Counted from the first letter of the stretch, positions 34,176-46,167 are shown. The stretch is DNA of 64,000 nucleotides from Lathyrus oleraceus (GCF_024323335.1 NC_066581.1:442271816-442335815), one strand, 5' to 3'. Made by a program: numbers and translations. The notes: generated by a model from the letters alone, not told the origin.

Positions 34176-37100
34176 AATTGATCTGGCGGATTCCATTAAA
34201 AACAGTTCTGTTATGGCTCAGTATGACTTTGATGATCCCATTTAGCAGGCCGAAAAGGAGAGTGAAGAAGATTGTGAACTCCCCAAAGAATTGGCCAGAC
34301 TATTGTAACAGGAGGAAAGGGTCATTCAACCTCATTAGGAAGAGTTGGATGTCATTAACCTTGGTACTGAGGACGCAAAGAAGAAGATCAAGTTAGGGGC
34401 TGCTTTAGAGGAAAAGGTCAAGAGAGGGCTGATTGAAATGCTGCAGGAATATGTGGATGTATTCGCATGGTCGTATCAAGATATGCCTGGTTTGGATACA
34501 TATATTGTGGTGCACAGGCTACCTCTCAGAGCAGATTGTCCTTCGGTAAAGTAGAAGCTTCGTAGAACTAGTCCTGATATGGCTGTCAAGATCAAAGAGG
34601 AGGTTCAGAAACAGTTGGATGCAGGTTTTCTAGCAGTTACCAATTATCCCCCTTGGGTGGCCAACATCGTACCCGTGCCGAAGAAGGATGGTAAAGTCAG
34701 GATGTGTGTTGATTACCGAGATTTAAACAGAGCCAGCCTGAAAGATGACTTCCCATTACCTCACATTGACGTATTGGTTGATAACACTGCTCAGTCCTCG
34801 GTTTTCTCTTTCATGGATGGATTTTCTGGCTATAATCAGATCAAGATGGCGCCAGAAGACATGGAGAAGACGACATTCATTACACCTTGGGGCATGTTCT
34901 GTTATAAGGTAATGCCATTTGGGTTGAAGAACGCCGGTGCTACCTACCAAAGAGCTATGACGACTCTCTTTCATGACATGATGCACAAAGAAATTGAAGT
35001 GTACGTGGATGATATGATTGCGAAGTCTCAGACAGAAGAGGAGAACTTGGTAAACTTGCAAAAGTTGTTTGAAAGACTGAGAAAGTTCAAACTGAGGCTG
35101 AATCCAAACAAGTGTACATTTGGAGTGAGATCTGGAAAGCTGTTAGGTTTCACTGTCAGTGACAAAGGGATTGAGGTTGATCCAGCGAAAGTAAAAGCTA
35201 TTCAAGAAATGCCTGAACCAAGAACGGAAAACCAGGTTCGTGGGTTTTTAGGGAGGCTGAACTACATTGCGCGGTTCATATCTCACCTAAAGCTACGTGC
35301 GAACCGATATTTAAATTGCTAAGAAAATATCAAGCAATCAGGTGGAACGATGATTGTCAAAAATCTTTTGATAAGACAAAAGAATATTTGCAGAAACCTC
35401 CAATTCTTATACCTCCGGTTCCTGGGAGGCCTCTAATAATGTACCTTTCAGTAATAGAGAATTCGATGGGGTGTGTATTGGGACAGCATGACGAGTCTGG
35501 TCGAAAAGAGCATGCAATATACTACCTTAGCAAAAAGTTTACCGACTGTGAAACAAGATATTCGCTGCTCGAGAAAACTTGTTGCGCTTTGGCATGGGCT
35601 GCTCGCCGACTAAGACAGTATATGTTGAACCATACTACCTTGTTGATTTCTAAGATGGACCCAGTAAAGTATATCTTTGAAAATCCGGCTCTTACCGGAC
35701 GAGTGGCTCGTTGGCAGATGGTTTTGACAGAGTATGATATCCAGTACACGTCGCAAAAGGCCATCAAGGGTAGTATTCTGTCTAATTACCTTGCCGAGCA
35801 ACCAATTGATGACTATCAGCCGATGATGTTTGAATTCCCCGATGAAGATATCATGTACTTAAAGATGAAAGATTGTGAAGAGCCTTTTATCGAGGAAGGA
35901 CCGGATCCCGATGACAAGTGGACACTGATGTTTGATGGGGTGGTAAATGTGAATGGAAATGGTGTTGGGGCAGTACTCATTAATCCTAAAGGTGCACACA
36001 TACCTTTTTCCACCAGATTGACTTTTGAAGTAACCAATAACAAAGCTGAGTACGAGGCCTGTATCATGGGGATTGAGGAAGCCATCGATCTAAGGATCAA
36101 AACTCTGGACATTCATGGAGATTTTGCTCTAGTGATTAACCAAGTCAATGGAGACTGGAATACTCATCAGCCGCATTTGATTCCTTATAGAGATTACACC
36201 AAAAGGATCCTGACTTTCTTCAAGACAGTAAAGTTGTATCATGTACCCCGAGATGAAAATCAAATGGCTGATGCCTTAGCCACATTATCTTCCATGATTA
36301 AAGTTCATTGGCAGAATCATGTGCCACACGTTGCTGTGAATCGACTTGAGAGGCCTGCGTATGCGTTTGCAGCCGAGTCTGTTATTGATGAGAAGCCGTG
36401 GTTTTATGATATTAAGAATTTCCTCAAAAGCCAAGAGTATCCTGAAGGAGCGTCAAAGAATGACAAGAAGACACTGAGAAGGCTAGCTGGAAGCTTTTAC
36501 TTGAACAAGGATGATGTGTTGTACAAGAGGAACTTTGACATGGTTCTGCTCAGATGCATGGTTAGACACAAAGCAGACGTGTTAATGCAGGAAGTGCACG
36601 AGGGATCTTTCGGTACCCATGCTGGTGGTCATGCAATGGCCAAGAAATTGTTAAGAGCCGGTTATTACTGGATGACCATGGAATCTGATTGTTTCAAATA
36701 CGCTCGGAAGTGCCACAAATGTCAGATCTATGCAGATAAAGTGCATGTACCACCAAACCCTTTGAATATTATGAGATCTCCTTGGCTATTCGCGATGTGG
36801 GCCATCGATATGATTGGAAAGATTGAACCTACTGCTTCTAATGGACATCGCTTCATCCTAGTCGCGATTGATTACTTTACCAAGTGGGTGGAAGCAGCTT
36901 CCTATGCCAATGTTACCAGACAAGTGGTTGCTCGATTCATTAAGATAGAAATTATCTGTCGTTATGGGGTTCCTGAGAGAATTATCACTGATAATGGTTT
37001 GAATCTCAATAACAAGATGATGAAGGAGCTTTGCAAAGACTTTAAAATCGAACACCGCAATTCTTCTCCTTACAGACCAAAGATGAATGATGTTGTAGAG

Positions 37101-37640
37101 GCGGGAAACAAGAACATTAAGAAGATTGTGCAAAAGATGGTTGTGACGTACAAGGATTGACATGAGATGTTGCCTTTCTCTTTGCATGGGTATCGTACCT
37201 CAGTGCGTATGTCAACCGGGGCAACTCCGTTTTCACTTGTGTATGGCATGGAGGCAGTCCTGCCAGTAGAAGTTGAAATCCCTTCTTTGAGGGTAATGAT
37301 GGATGTAAAACTTGACGAGGCTGAGTGGGTTCAAGCCAGGTTTGATGAGTTAAATTTAATTGAGGAAACGCGATTAGCGGCTGTGTGCCATGGACAGCTA
37401 TATCAGAGAAGGATGAAGAAGGCTTTTGATCAGAAAGTGCATCCTCGAAGCTATCAGATAGGTGACTTAGTTTTGAAGAGGATCCTTCCTCCCGTTACAG
37501 ATAACAGGGGCAAGTGGGCTCCGAATTATGAAGGTCTGTATGTTGTTAAAAAGGTCTTTTTTGGGGGAGCCTTGATGCTTACAACTATGGATGGTGAAGA
37601 TTTTCCGTCTCCTGTGAATTCAGATGTAGTAAAAAAATAA
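34176..37640 (+). pseudogene. pol of E1: RT, RNase H, second RNase H, integrase
   Basis: Linker, then RT (about 34560-35290) with YVDD at 35002-35013; the RT-linked RNase H (about 35330-35790); a second, archaeal/plant-like RNase H (about 35910-36300) with FDG, NNKAEYEA, HGD and MADA acidic residues; then integrase with the HHCC knuckle (about 36590-36730), catalytic core (AIDMIGK, TDNG, VVEAGNK; about 36780-37110), and a C-terminal tail ending at TAA 37638-37640. Two RNase H domains in a row mark the Tat clade. Defects: TAG 34243-34245 and TAG 34336-34338 (both shared with E2), TAA near 34306, TAG 34552-34554, a 1-base deletion near 35289 and TGA 37158-37160. Confidence 0.9.
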
Positions 37641-39875
37641 TTCGCATAAACTGACCCGCTGGACAAAAAAAAAGAGAGTCCAGGCAAAAAAGGGCGTCCT
37701 GGCGAACCAAGAAAAAAAGAAAAGAAAAAGGTTTGGGAAAAAGTTAGGGATAAAGAATAAAAAGAAAGTAATAATATGTACACCCAGTGGATTGAAAACC
37801 TGAAAAGGTGGTCCAGGCAAAAGAGGGATTAAAGCGAAGACTACAGTCTGAGTTACCTGTACTTCATCACGTTTCAGTTTCTACCATCTTGAAGGATATG
37901 ATCGGTCCAATCACTCTTCTCAGAAGGCAAATAATTTGGGGAAAGTGAAGATCTATGAGTCATAACAGAATTGGAAATTAGTGGAATGTCGTGTTCACAT
38001 TGCCAATAGGGTAGTTTATTTTCTCTTTTGGCGAAATTACGTCTTCCTAGAATTGCTTCCTGTTGTATTCGCCTTTATAGGCCATTTTCAATCAATAAAA
38101 GTCGTTATTCAATCAAATTGCTCTCTTGTTTTTTAATTCTACTGTTTTGTTTGCAAAAAACGTCCGAATTTTTGATAAACATTGCATCTAAAAAACATGA
38201 AGGCTAGACAATGACGTGCGGAAAGATAAAACATCTGAAAATCATTTTGAATGTTGAGTACACTTGAGTATATTTTGTCCATACGATCCCATGGGGGCAT
38301 GTATGTCCTGCTGTTTTGCAGGTTACTATCTTTGATTGATGGCTAAAGCAGACGAGCCAAAGTTTGTTCGAAGGAAGACCCTGTTGTTTCAACACTGTCC
38401 AGTCGTGTAAGAAATTGGGTCGTCTAAGTCGAGTTTAGAATTTGTTTCCCCGACATGGTCGAGAGGTTGGTGTTTTCCCAACAAGTGACTCCCCAGTTGA
38501 GTTGGTTTCTCTACCGTTCCGAGAATTTCAGATCAGTGAGTATCCTCAGCAGAATTGTTGTATGTCCCCACAGAGTTGGAAGATCGAATCAGAAATGATG
38601 TGCTTAGTAAAGTGATCATTTGCTTTCCCAGCAGGAGTTTTCCTCCCTTTGCATCTTGCATGTAGTAATCATCATTTGCATTCGCATTCTCAAATCGCGT
38701 AGCATTTCCATTCAGTATGGAGCATTACGCCATAGAAAACTCAAACATATGCATGCAGCTACTCTTGGCAACATTCAGAATCGATAATCCCACTGAGATT
38801 TATTTTGTCACCAGTCCGTGAAACGAAAGCTTGATTCCCTTCCGATTTAGTCCCTAGTAAGTGTCTGCCTTATTTTGACATACGTAAGTGTCATCCTTGC
38901 GATACCGGTAAGTGTCGTGTTGATCCCCGTAAATGTTTGTGCTTTTCTTTGATGTCGGCAAACATCATCTTTCAATGTCGGTAAACGTCGAATTCCAATT
39001 GTTGGCCATCTGTAAATGGCATGTCTCGCATGGTGTCTACAAAAAATCATTATGTCAACACCCATGTGTGTCCTTTCCTTTCTTTGGTGTCGGTAAACAT
39101 CATTGTTCGATGTCGGTAAACATCAGCCGCTTGTTAACCATCGGTAAATGATTTTGTCATTTAAGATTCCCCAGCAGATTCGCTATCCGTAAATATCGAG
39201 TATTTCATTGTCTCCATCGGTAAATGGTTTCGTTTCTTAAATGTATTCTTTCCTTGGTGTCTGTAAACATCTTTATTCGATGTCGGTAAACATCGAGTTC
39301 CCTCCCAGTCATCGGTAAATGTCTGGTCTTGTTTCATTTATAAACATCTTTATTCGATGTCCGTAAACATCGAGTTCCTTCCCAGTCATCGGCAAATGTC
39401 TGGTCTTGTTTCACTTGCTCCTCCCCAGTGAAGCCGCCATCGGTAAATGGCCTCGCTTTCTTTGATATCGGTAAATATCAATTTGTTTTGAAGCCGCCAT
39501 CGGTAAATGGCCTCGCTTTCCTTGATATCAGTAAATATCAATTTGTTTTGAAGCCGCCATCGGTAAATGGCCTTGCTTTCCTTGATATCAGTAAATATCA
39601 AATTTGTTTTGAAGCCGCCATCGGTAAATGGCCTCGCTCTCCTTGATAGCGGTAAATATCAATCTGTTTTGAAGCTGCCATCGGTAAATGGCCTCGCTTT
39701 CTTTGATATCGGTAAATATCAAATCTGTTTCGAAACCGCCATCAGTTAATGGCCTCGCTTTCTCCGCTCTGTCACCTACAAAGTGCAAATTATCCGGTTC
39801 TTTTGGTATTCAATCCCTATTTACCTTGAAAGTCTGATAGTCGTTGCTTTCATCCGTTCAGGTTCACAGTTGATT
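37641..39875 (+). other. E1 3' UTR
   Basis: Long non-coding stretch. Starts with a purine-rich block holding CTGGAC/GTCCAG; AATAAA lies at 38094-38099. From about 38450 on are CCCCAG-rich motifs resembling the tRNA 3' end, best at 39168-39185. The hairpin series follows at 38876-39760. Short open frames seen here on both strands reflect the repeat and are not called. Confidence 0.8.
38876..39760 (+). repeat. E1 3' UTR mini-hairpin series with constant CGGTAA loop
   Basis: About 25-30 stem-loops, most with loop CGGTAA (variants CGGCAA, CCGTAA, CTGTAA, ACGTAA). Stems differ yet remain complementary: TGACA/TGTCA, CGATAC/GTGTCG, TGATGT/ACATCA, GCCAT/ATGGC, CCAT/ATGG, TCGATGT/ACATCGA and GATAT/ATATC. 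From 39431 on they are locked into six copies of a 60-61 bp unit, each with one GCCAT and one GATAT hairpin. Confidence 0.9.
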
Positions 39876-39888
39876 GAATAGGGGCAGC
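39876..39888 (+). other. Polypurine tract of E1
   Basis: GAATAGGGGCAGC directly before LTR2, identical to the PPT of N. Confidence 0.8.
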
Positions 39889-42626
39889 TGTAGCACCTCA
39901 AATTTCCCCCCCTCATTCATGCATTCATTTTAGGTCATTTAACATTTCATATTGCATTTCATCATGTCAATCAGAATTAGCTCTAAGAGAGTATCTTCCA
40001 GGAAGCTTGAATTCAGCTGTGAAGTCAAAAGTCAACTGTTGGTCTACTGAAGGTCAAACGGCTAGGGAATAACTTGAGTTACTTCTAACATGTTCAAATG
40101 AGGCCTATTCATAATTCGACATATTACTCTTGAAGGAACAAAGGTCTAGCGCACAGGTTACAAATTTGGAAAGATGACTTGAGCTGTCATGCTCGCTAGG
40201 CGAGCAGGATGGTTCGCCTAGCGAGCCATCAGAGTCTTAATTGTCATGCTCGCTAGGCGAACAGATCCTTCGCTAGGCGAAGCCCACGCGTTTTGAAAAT
40301 ATAACAGAAAAATCTTGGACTTGGACCTCTCTCATTTGAGTCCACATAGCCACGAAAATCAGAGTATAAATTCTGAAAATGTCATTGAGCCAAAGCCTAT
40401 TCTATTCCTATTACCCTAGAAGAGAAGAGAAGAGAGTGAACTAACTAATTCATAGCAGCCTCCACACACTGAAGAGAAAAAATTCACTCGGACTCTGAGA
40501 CTTTTCACTCTGACTCACACACTTTTCACTTCCATCTCACACAAACCCTAACATTGCTTTGCAAACCCAACCGTGCAATTCAATTTCATTTGATCTCTCC
40601 AATCAGGTTTGACTTATTCCCATTACTTTACGCTTTCAATATGAAATTCCTGAATCATGAGGTATTATGTTTGAATCCGGGAGAGTGGGTATAGTTAGGT
40701 CTTGCATGTGGGTTTAGATGTGTATGAATGTGTAGAACAATGCCTTGAATGTTTAATCAATTCGCTTCTGAGATGAATACTATAGGGTTTGGGGTTCCTG
40801 AAATCGCACTGTTATCAATGGAGACTCCAGAACCCGTAGGCATTCGCTAGCCCATCGCTAGGCGAGCTTGCAGCGAAGCTTCGCTAAGCCTTCGCTAAGC
40901 GAGACAGTAGCGATCGTGACAGTAGTTTTTTTTCTTTCTGTTTGCTCTCTAATTTGTTCTGTGTTTGTTATGACATGTTTTCAATTGCATCCGGGTACAT
41001 GTTTTAGTACGTATGTCATGTCTTGATGTGTGGATCCCTGCCCCCTGACTTTGAGTTTTGATACCCTTTTGATGCATTTATTTGACAAGAGGTTTAGGCC
41101 TCCTATCCTTGGTTGCTTTTTGTGAGCTTTTTGTGAACTTTAATAGCACGATTCATGTGGTTGCTACGATCCTTCTGTTTGGTGCAACTCTTGATTACAC
41201 CCCATTTTGTTATTCTAACATGTTTGTTGAGTTTTTTGTGAGGGCTCACATAACTTTTGAAGAGATAGCTTGCTTGGTATTCCACTTTATTTTTGGGATA
41301 CCATTTGGAGATTTATTCCGATTACTTTGCTGACTTGTTTTCTTTGATGGTGCTAGCTTGAGAGATCTCCGGGTTTCTTATTTCTTTAGTTGCTGTTACT
41401 TCGGATCTTTATCCGTGTGGTAGATCTCTTGATCCCTTTTACATCTTTCCCGTATTTTACCGATTTCTTAGCTGGAAGACCTCAACAGGAGGCAATGTTT
41501 TCTTTTGTTTGTTTACTTTTGTGCCCAAAGACCTCCAAGAAGAGGGACCAGTGCTAAAGACCTCCATGAAGATGCAATTGACGGATAAAAGGGATTAGTA
41601 GTCAATCCCTCGTTATTCAGTGTGTCGTTCTCTATGCTCTCACCTTTCTGAATCCCCGCTTTTTGTCATGAGCTCACCCTGTCCAGGGTTAAGAGCTATG
41701 AGGTCTTATCCTCATTACCCTTTTGATCTGCTCACCCTGACGTTCAATGTCAGTGGTTAAGAGCCCATTTGATTGCCCTTCCATGGCTTATTTGTTGAGG
41801 TTGATATGAACCCTCTTGACTAAATCCCTACCCATGTATGTTGAGCCCCTTGTTGGCGTGTTTACTTTATGCATGTTTGTTTTGTATGGTGTGATCGTCT
41901 CCCCATAGTATTTCTAGGCTTCGTATAGTCTCTCGTTTGCATGTCAATTAAGGTAGCACGGTTCCTTCGTCTAGGACTTCGTTTTGCATGAGCATTTCTA
42001 AAACACAAACAGACTCATTGATTTTTCTTCTCCTAAGAACACGTTAACTCCTTCTACTACAGGCGAGTATGTCTCCAAAGGTCGAGCATCCGGTAGATTG
42101 CGTAGTAACATCGTTCATCTAAAAACGCAAAACAAACAAATAGGTTAGCCGAACTACGTTTTGCTCTGATTCTCATTCCAGATGAGATACGTAGGCATAA
42201 GACGCGATGTCTTAGCGAGCACACTCCTCTTTAACCCATAGGTAGCCGAGCTACGAAGACTCTGATTCTCATATTCAGATGAGATACGTATGCAGTGGAT
42301 GCGACATCCGTGCGAGTCATTTTATTTTGACCCCTCTTTTAGTAAATAGTACATTAGATAAGCCCACACCCTTTAGACAAGAACAACAAGAGTGGGTCCC
42401 ATAGAGTACTACGAATGCGTAAGGGTGCTAATACCTTCCCTTTGCATAACCGACTCCCGAACCCAAGATTTGGTGGCGAGACCTTGTCTTTTCCTTTCAT
42501 TTTTCCAGGTTTACTTCGAGCGTTTCCTTTCCCTCCTTTGGGATAAATAATGCATAGTGGCGACTCTTCTATCATTGCTTTTTTCGCCGGTTGTTTTTTT
42601 TTCGCATTCCTTTTTTCAGGTTGCGA
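39889..42626 (+). repeat. LTR2: 3' LTR of E1 and 5' LTR of E2
   Basis: About 2,738 bp, start TGTAGCACCTCAAATTTCC. It follows the E1 PPT and runs straight into the E2 leader, so one LTR serves both elements. The final CA and the next eight bases are lost in a 10-bp deletion between two GCGA copies (compare 9011-9026). It keeps the palindrome clusters and the TATA-like box at 40365-40372. Confidence 0.9.
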
Positions 42627-43521
42627 CTCTGTTGGGGACCTGGTTACCCTAAGCGAGTCCCTCCTAGCTTTTGTAGTTTTCTTGTTTGTTGGGTGTTTAT
42701 TCTTTTGTACAATTATTTATTTACCTGTTTTACCTTATTGCATTCATGTACATATGTCTGCTGTATCTGTGGGTTCTGTTGGGTTGTTTGTTTGTTGGGG
42801 TGGGATGTTCTATGAGAGATAAGCCCACTACCCAGGCTTGAGCGTACACACAGGTTTTAGAGTGGATAATCATGAGGTTTGCGTGGCATGCTGCTACGTT
42901 AAGTCGTTCATGAAGACCCACATTCCAGACGAGGTTCCTTTTGGATATATTCTGTCCTATGGGTGTTCCATAACGACAGATGTTTCTCTAGAAATCGTTG
43001 ACTCTGGTGACCATTTCCCGAGAACTCAGTCGAGGCCTCTCCTCCGAGACGCGTTTATGTTAGCTCTGGTGGGCGCATTCTCGCTGCTCAATCCGAGGAC
43101 CCCGAGGCTGGGAACTTGCTATTAGGATGTCCTGTTGAGGGGAGTCAGTGGAGGTCTTTTGTCTCGTAATAATCCCAAACCTTCATTGGTAAACGTATTA
43201 TTCGACTGAAGGGAAAGAAACTGACAAACTTCTGTTCTTAGAACCTACCAGTGAGGGGCGGGCTAAATTCAGGAAACCTTAACCTTCAACCAACCCGATT
43301 TTATGGAGCAGAGCTTTGATCTTGTATTATATTCTTCAGTGGGTTTTCTCTTCAGACAGTGTGACCCAACAGTTGTTCAAGCAGATACAACAATCTTGAT
43401 TTCCATGTCACTGCATTACATCACATCATTTTGCATTCATATCATTTAATACATGTTTATCTATTTCTAGGGGTTTATATCTTCTTCTTGATTCCGGTCG
43501 GGGTTCTCTGGTTCTCCTAAG
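42627..43521 (+). other. E2 PBS remnant and leader
   Basis: The PBS is cut to CTCTGTTGGGGACC (42627-42640) by the 10-bp deletion, so tRNA priming should fail. The leader is otherwise as in E1, plus the 43174-43521 segment missing from E1. TTTATCTATTTCTAG|GGG (about 43456-43472) resembles a splice acceptor about 50 bp before the ORF1 ATG. Confidence 0.7.
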
Positions 43522-44427
43522 ATGGATATTGGCAGAAAGAGACATGTCGCCTACAAGTTTCCTGTTGTTTGTTTGGATCCCATTCAGCAGCTGATGAAGT
43601 TAATGGATCATGGTTCTCTAGAAAGATTCCGGAAGGATTACAGTTTGATTCTAAGTTTCGTCACAGTTCTCTCCAAAGATCAACACGATGCCCTCTTTAC
43701 ACTGCTGCAGTTCTATGACCCTCCCTTGAGGGTTTTCACGTTCCCAGATTATATTTTGGTCCCTACTTTGGAGGAGGTTGCTAGTTTTCTCAGAGTTCCT
43801 ATCAAGCCGCAGTTGCTATTCTATAGTTCCGAGTTTCTGCCCGATCTCAACATGGTTGCTTCAGCCACATATTTGGGGAAATCAGTCTTGAAGGCTAATA
43901 TGTGTCAGAAGGGAGGAGTTAATGGTTTTCATCTAAGTTTCTTACTGGGAGAAGCAAAGAAGAGGCTTGAAGATGGTGACCAGAGGGGTTTCAATGCTGT
44001 GTTGGCTCTTTGTGTGTATGGGATTGTCCTGTTCCCTAATGTGGCGAAATTTGTGGACGTAGACGCCATACGCCTCTTCGTGTTGGGAAATCCAGTGCCG
44101 ACCTTGTTGGGAGATTTCTTTCATTCAGTGCATCACAGGAATGAGAATAGAAGGGGAGGATTGGTGAATTGTTGCGCGCCTTTGTTTTATAAGTGGTTCA
44201 GTTCCCACCTACCCAAGTCAGGAGCGTTCGTTGATGTAAAAAACTCGTTGAGTTGGTTAAAGAGACTGATGGGGATAAGAGCTAAAGATATTTCTTGGTG
44301 GTCAGACCAGAGCTTGCTTCGGGCAGATATTATTCATAGTTGTGGGAACTTCCCGAATGTACCATTGGTAGGAAGAAGAGGAAGTATCAACTACAATCCT
44401 TCTCTAGCAGTCAGACAGTTTAGATAT
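43522..44427 (+). pseudogene. ORF1 of E2, segment 1 (residues 1-302)
   Basis: Starts with ATG in AAGATGGATATTGG (MDIGRKRHVAYKF). It holds most of the globular domain conserved among legume Ogre ORF1 proteins, with FPDYILVPTLEEVASFL and LGNPVPTLLGDFF. The ORF was complete before the guests arrived: 906+236+709 bp gives 617 codons without an internal stop. The role of ORF1 is unknown; its absence from most Ty3/gypsy elements suggests an accessory function. The solo LTR at 44428 adds a premature TGA. Confidence 0.8.
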
Positions 44428-46167
44428 TGAGATTCTGGCATAGTCAGAATTCAGATGTTCTACTCCAAGTAATGACATCTAATCCAACTTTGTTACTAAT
44501 ACAGCAAGATAATTATACAAATTAAAACCCAGTACTGATAAGCACACATTCACAGATGTCACGACATCTGCTACTATATCACCATAGAATGGAAGAACAC
44601 CCAGTTCTGTCACTTTCGATGTCACACGAGTTGTTATGACATCCAATTCTGCGCAGACAAGAATTAAGCAGAACTTAAAAGGTAAGTGCAGTAAATAACA
44701 CAAGTAATTGTTAACCCAGTTCGGTGCAACATAACCTACGTCTGGGGGCATACCAAGCCAGGAAGAAGATCCACTATCAGCAGTATTAATTCAGAGTTAA
44801 ACTCCCCCGTTTACATCTCTTCACTTAATCCCTACCCAATGCAATCTATACCTAGGAACTCCTAGATAGAAACCTCCAGTTTCCATTCCTATCACTACAA
44901 ATACAATGTAATGCTAAACAACTTGAACTTGCTTCACAGCTTCATTCAAGACCATAATCACTCTTGCCTACAGGCTTTGAGTTACAAATACTCTCATCTT
45001 TGACCACTGAGAAACACATGGTAACCTTCCCACAGATTGGGAGGTTTACCTCATACACACCCCTAAATTTTCATTCTATGAGGCTCACAAAAACTAGGTT
45101 ACAATATGCTATTTATAACCTAATCACCCAACTGAATTTGGGCCTTCAGAAATCGCAGCAAACTTGTTCTTTGCTGTTACAAAGTCAGCAGAAACTTTCT
45201 GCTACAAACAAGGTCTTCAAACTTTTAGTTCCTAAAATATCTCCATATTTAGTTCCTAAAATATCTCCATATTTAGTTCCTAAAATATCTCCATATTTAG
45301 TTCCTAAAATATCTCCAGACCTCCACAAATAATGCCATATAGGATTCTAACTAATTTCCACATATTAGTGTGCTAACAAATAGGCTATTTGTTAGGTTCC
45401 TTAATTGTAGCTCAGTTGTTAGTTTCCTGGATTTTAGATCAGCTGTTGGATTCCCGAAGAATAGCCTGAGAAAAATCCTGAAACAGAAAAACTAAACAAC
45501 CTACAATTTAGCATATGCTGTCAGGAATGAATGTCACAACATTCAGTTTGACGTCCAGAACATTAACCATATGCTAAGTCTGCTTTTCCTGAAAACAGAC
45601 TGTACAATTTGCTGTACTGTACAGAACCAATCTGTCCATACTTCAGTATCAGCGTACAATAATAAATGTCAAAACCTCCAATTTGACATTCACACATAGA
45701 GCCTTACATCAGGTCTGTTATCCTCTTGATAAGCAGACTGAGTTGTATACTGAAATGTAGCAGAAAACCAATCTGCCTATTGTTCAGTAAATGCTGTCAA
45801 TGAATGTCATACATCCAGTTTGACATCCAGACAATAGGCCTTATGCCAGGTCTGTTATCCTCTTGATAAACAGTCTGAAACTAAATGCTGAGTTATAGAA
45901 GAACACCCACTGTTCTATTCCTCAGTATTTGCTGACAGGGATGAATATCATAACATCCAGTTTGACATTCAATAAATCCTGTATTAGCTAAACCTGCAGT
46001 ACACTACTCAGAGTGTCATGACATCAGCCAAGACATCAGAGTACATCTAGATATTCTAACATACAATGCAGTCAAACAAACATCTCCACAGCATGTCATG
46101 ACATCAGTCAAGACATTGGAATCCAGCTAGTGTTTTACCATACAATGCAGCCAATTAAACATCTACA
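44428..46167 (-). mobile_element. Solo LTR, SIRE/Maximus-like (Ty1/copia), 1,740 bp
   Basis: Flanked by GATAT duplications (44423-44427 and 46168-46172) with TG..CA ends. On the minus strand it begins TGTAGATGTTTAATTGG and ends GACTATGCCAGAATCTCA. The segment reverse-complementing 44700-44770 (CCAGACGTAGGTTATG and the following ACCGAACTGGGT) is typical of legume SIRE/Maximus LTRs as I recall them. No internal region is present, so it is a recombination remnant. Family is less certain than the solo-LTR call. Confidence 0.8.
45224..45322. repeat. 24-bp tandem repeat, about 4 copies
   Basis: Unit TTAGTTCCTAAAATATCTCC plus ATAT inside the copia-type solo LTR. It gives a repetitive open frame (VPKISPYL) with no meaning as a gene. 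Confidence 0.85.

Larger units (their letters stand above)
6210..42626 (+). mobile_element. Element E1: Ogre-type Ty3/gypsy retrotransposon, defective, host of nested N
   Basis: LTR1 6210-9016, PBS 9019-9037, ORF1 pseudogene 9594-11108, gag-pro 11494-14284 continued at 33363-33917, intron 33918-34175, pol 34176-37640, 3' UTR 37641-39875, PPT 39876-39888 and LTR2 39889-42626. Without N and one GATAC copy it is about 17.3 kb. Ogre assignment rests on ORF1 ahead of gag, the intron between protease and RT, two RNase H modules, the tRNA-Arg-type PBS and a repeat-rich 3' UTR. The 5' flank is CATGT (6205-6209). The matching duplication cannot be tested because LTR2 runs directly into the E2 interior. 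Several stops, a frameshift and a 682-bp deletion make it non-functional. Confidence 0.9.

Noticed and set aside
39431..39760. CRISPR-like array
   Set aside because: Repeats are contiguous 60-bp units without unique spacers, in a plant retrotransposon 3' UTR.
38876..39760. Known pea satellite family (PisTR type)
   Set aside because: Ogre 3' UTR repeats can seed satellites, but identity to a named family cannot be shown without a database search.
6210..42626. Endogenous pararetrovirus
   Set aside because: LTRs, PBS, PPT, integrase and a retrotransposon domain order are present, and the nested guests in this stack have 5-bp target duplications. All fit Ty3/gypsy.
44964..45332. Open frame with repeated VPKISPYL
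   Set aside because: Product of a 24-bp tandem repeat inside a solo LTR.
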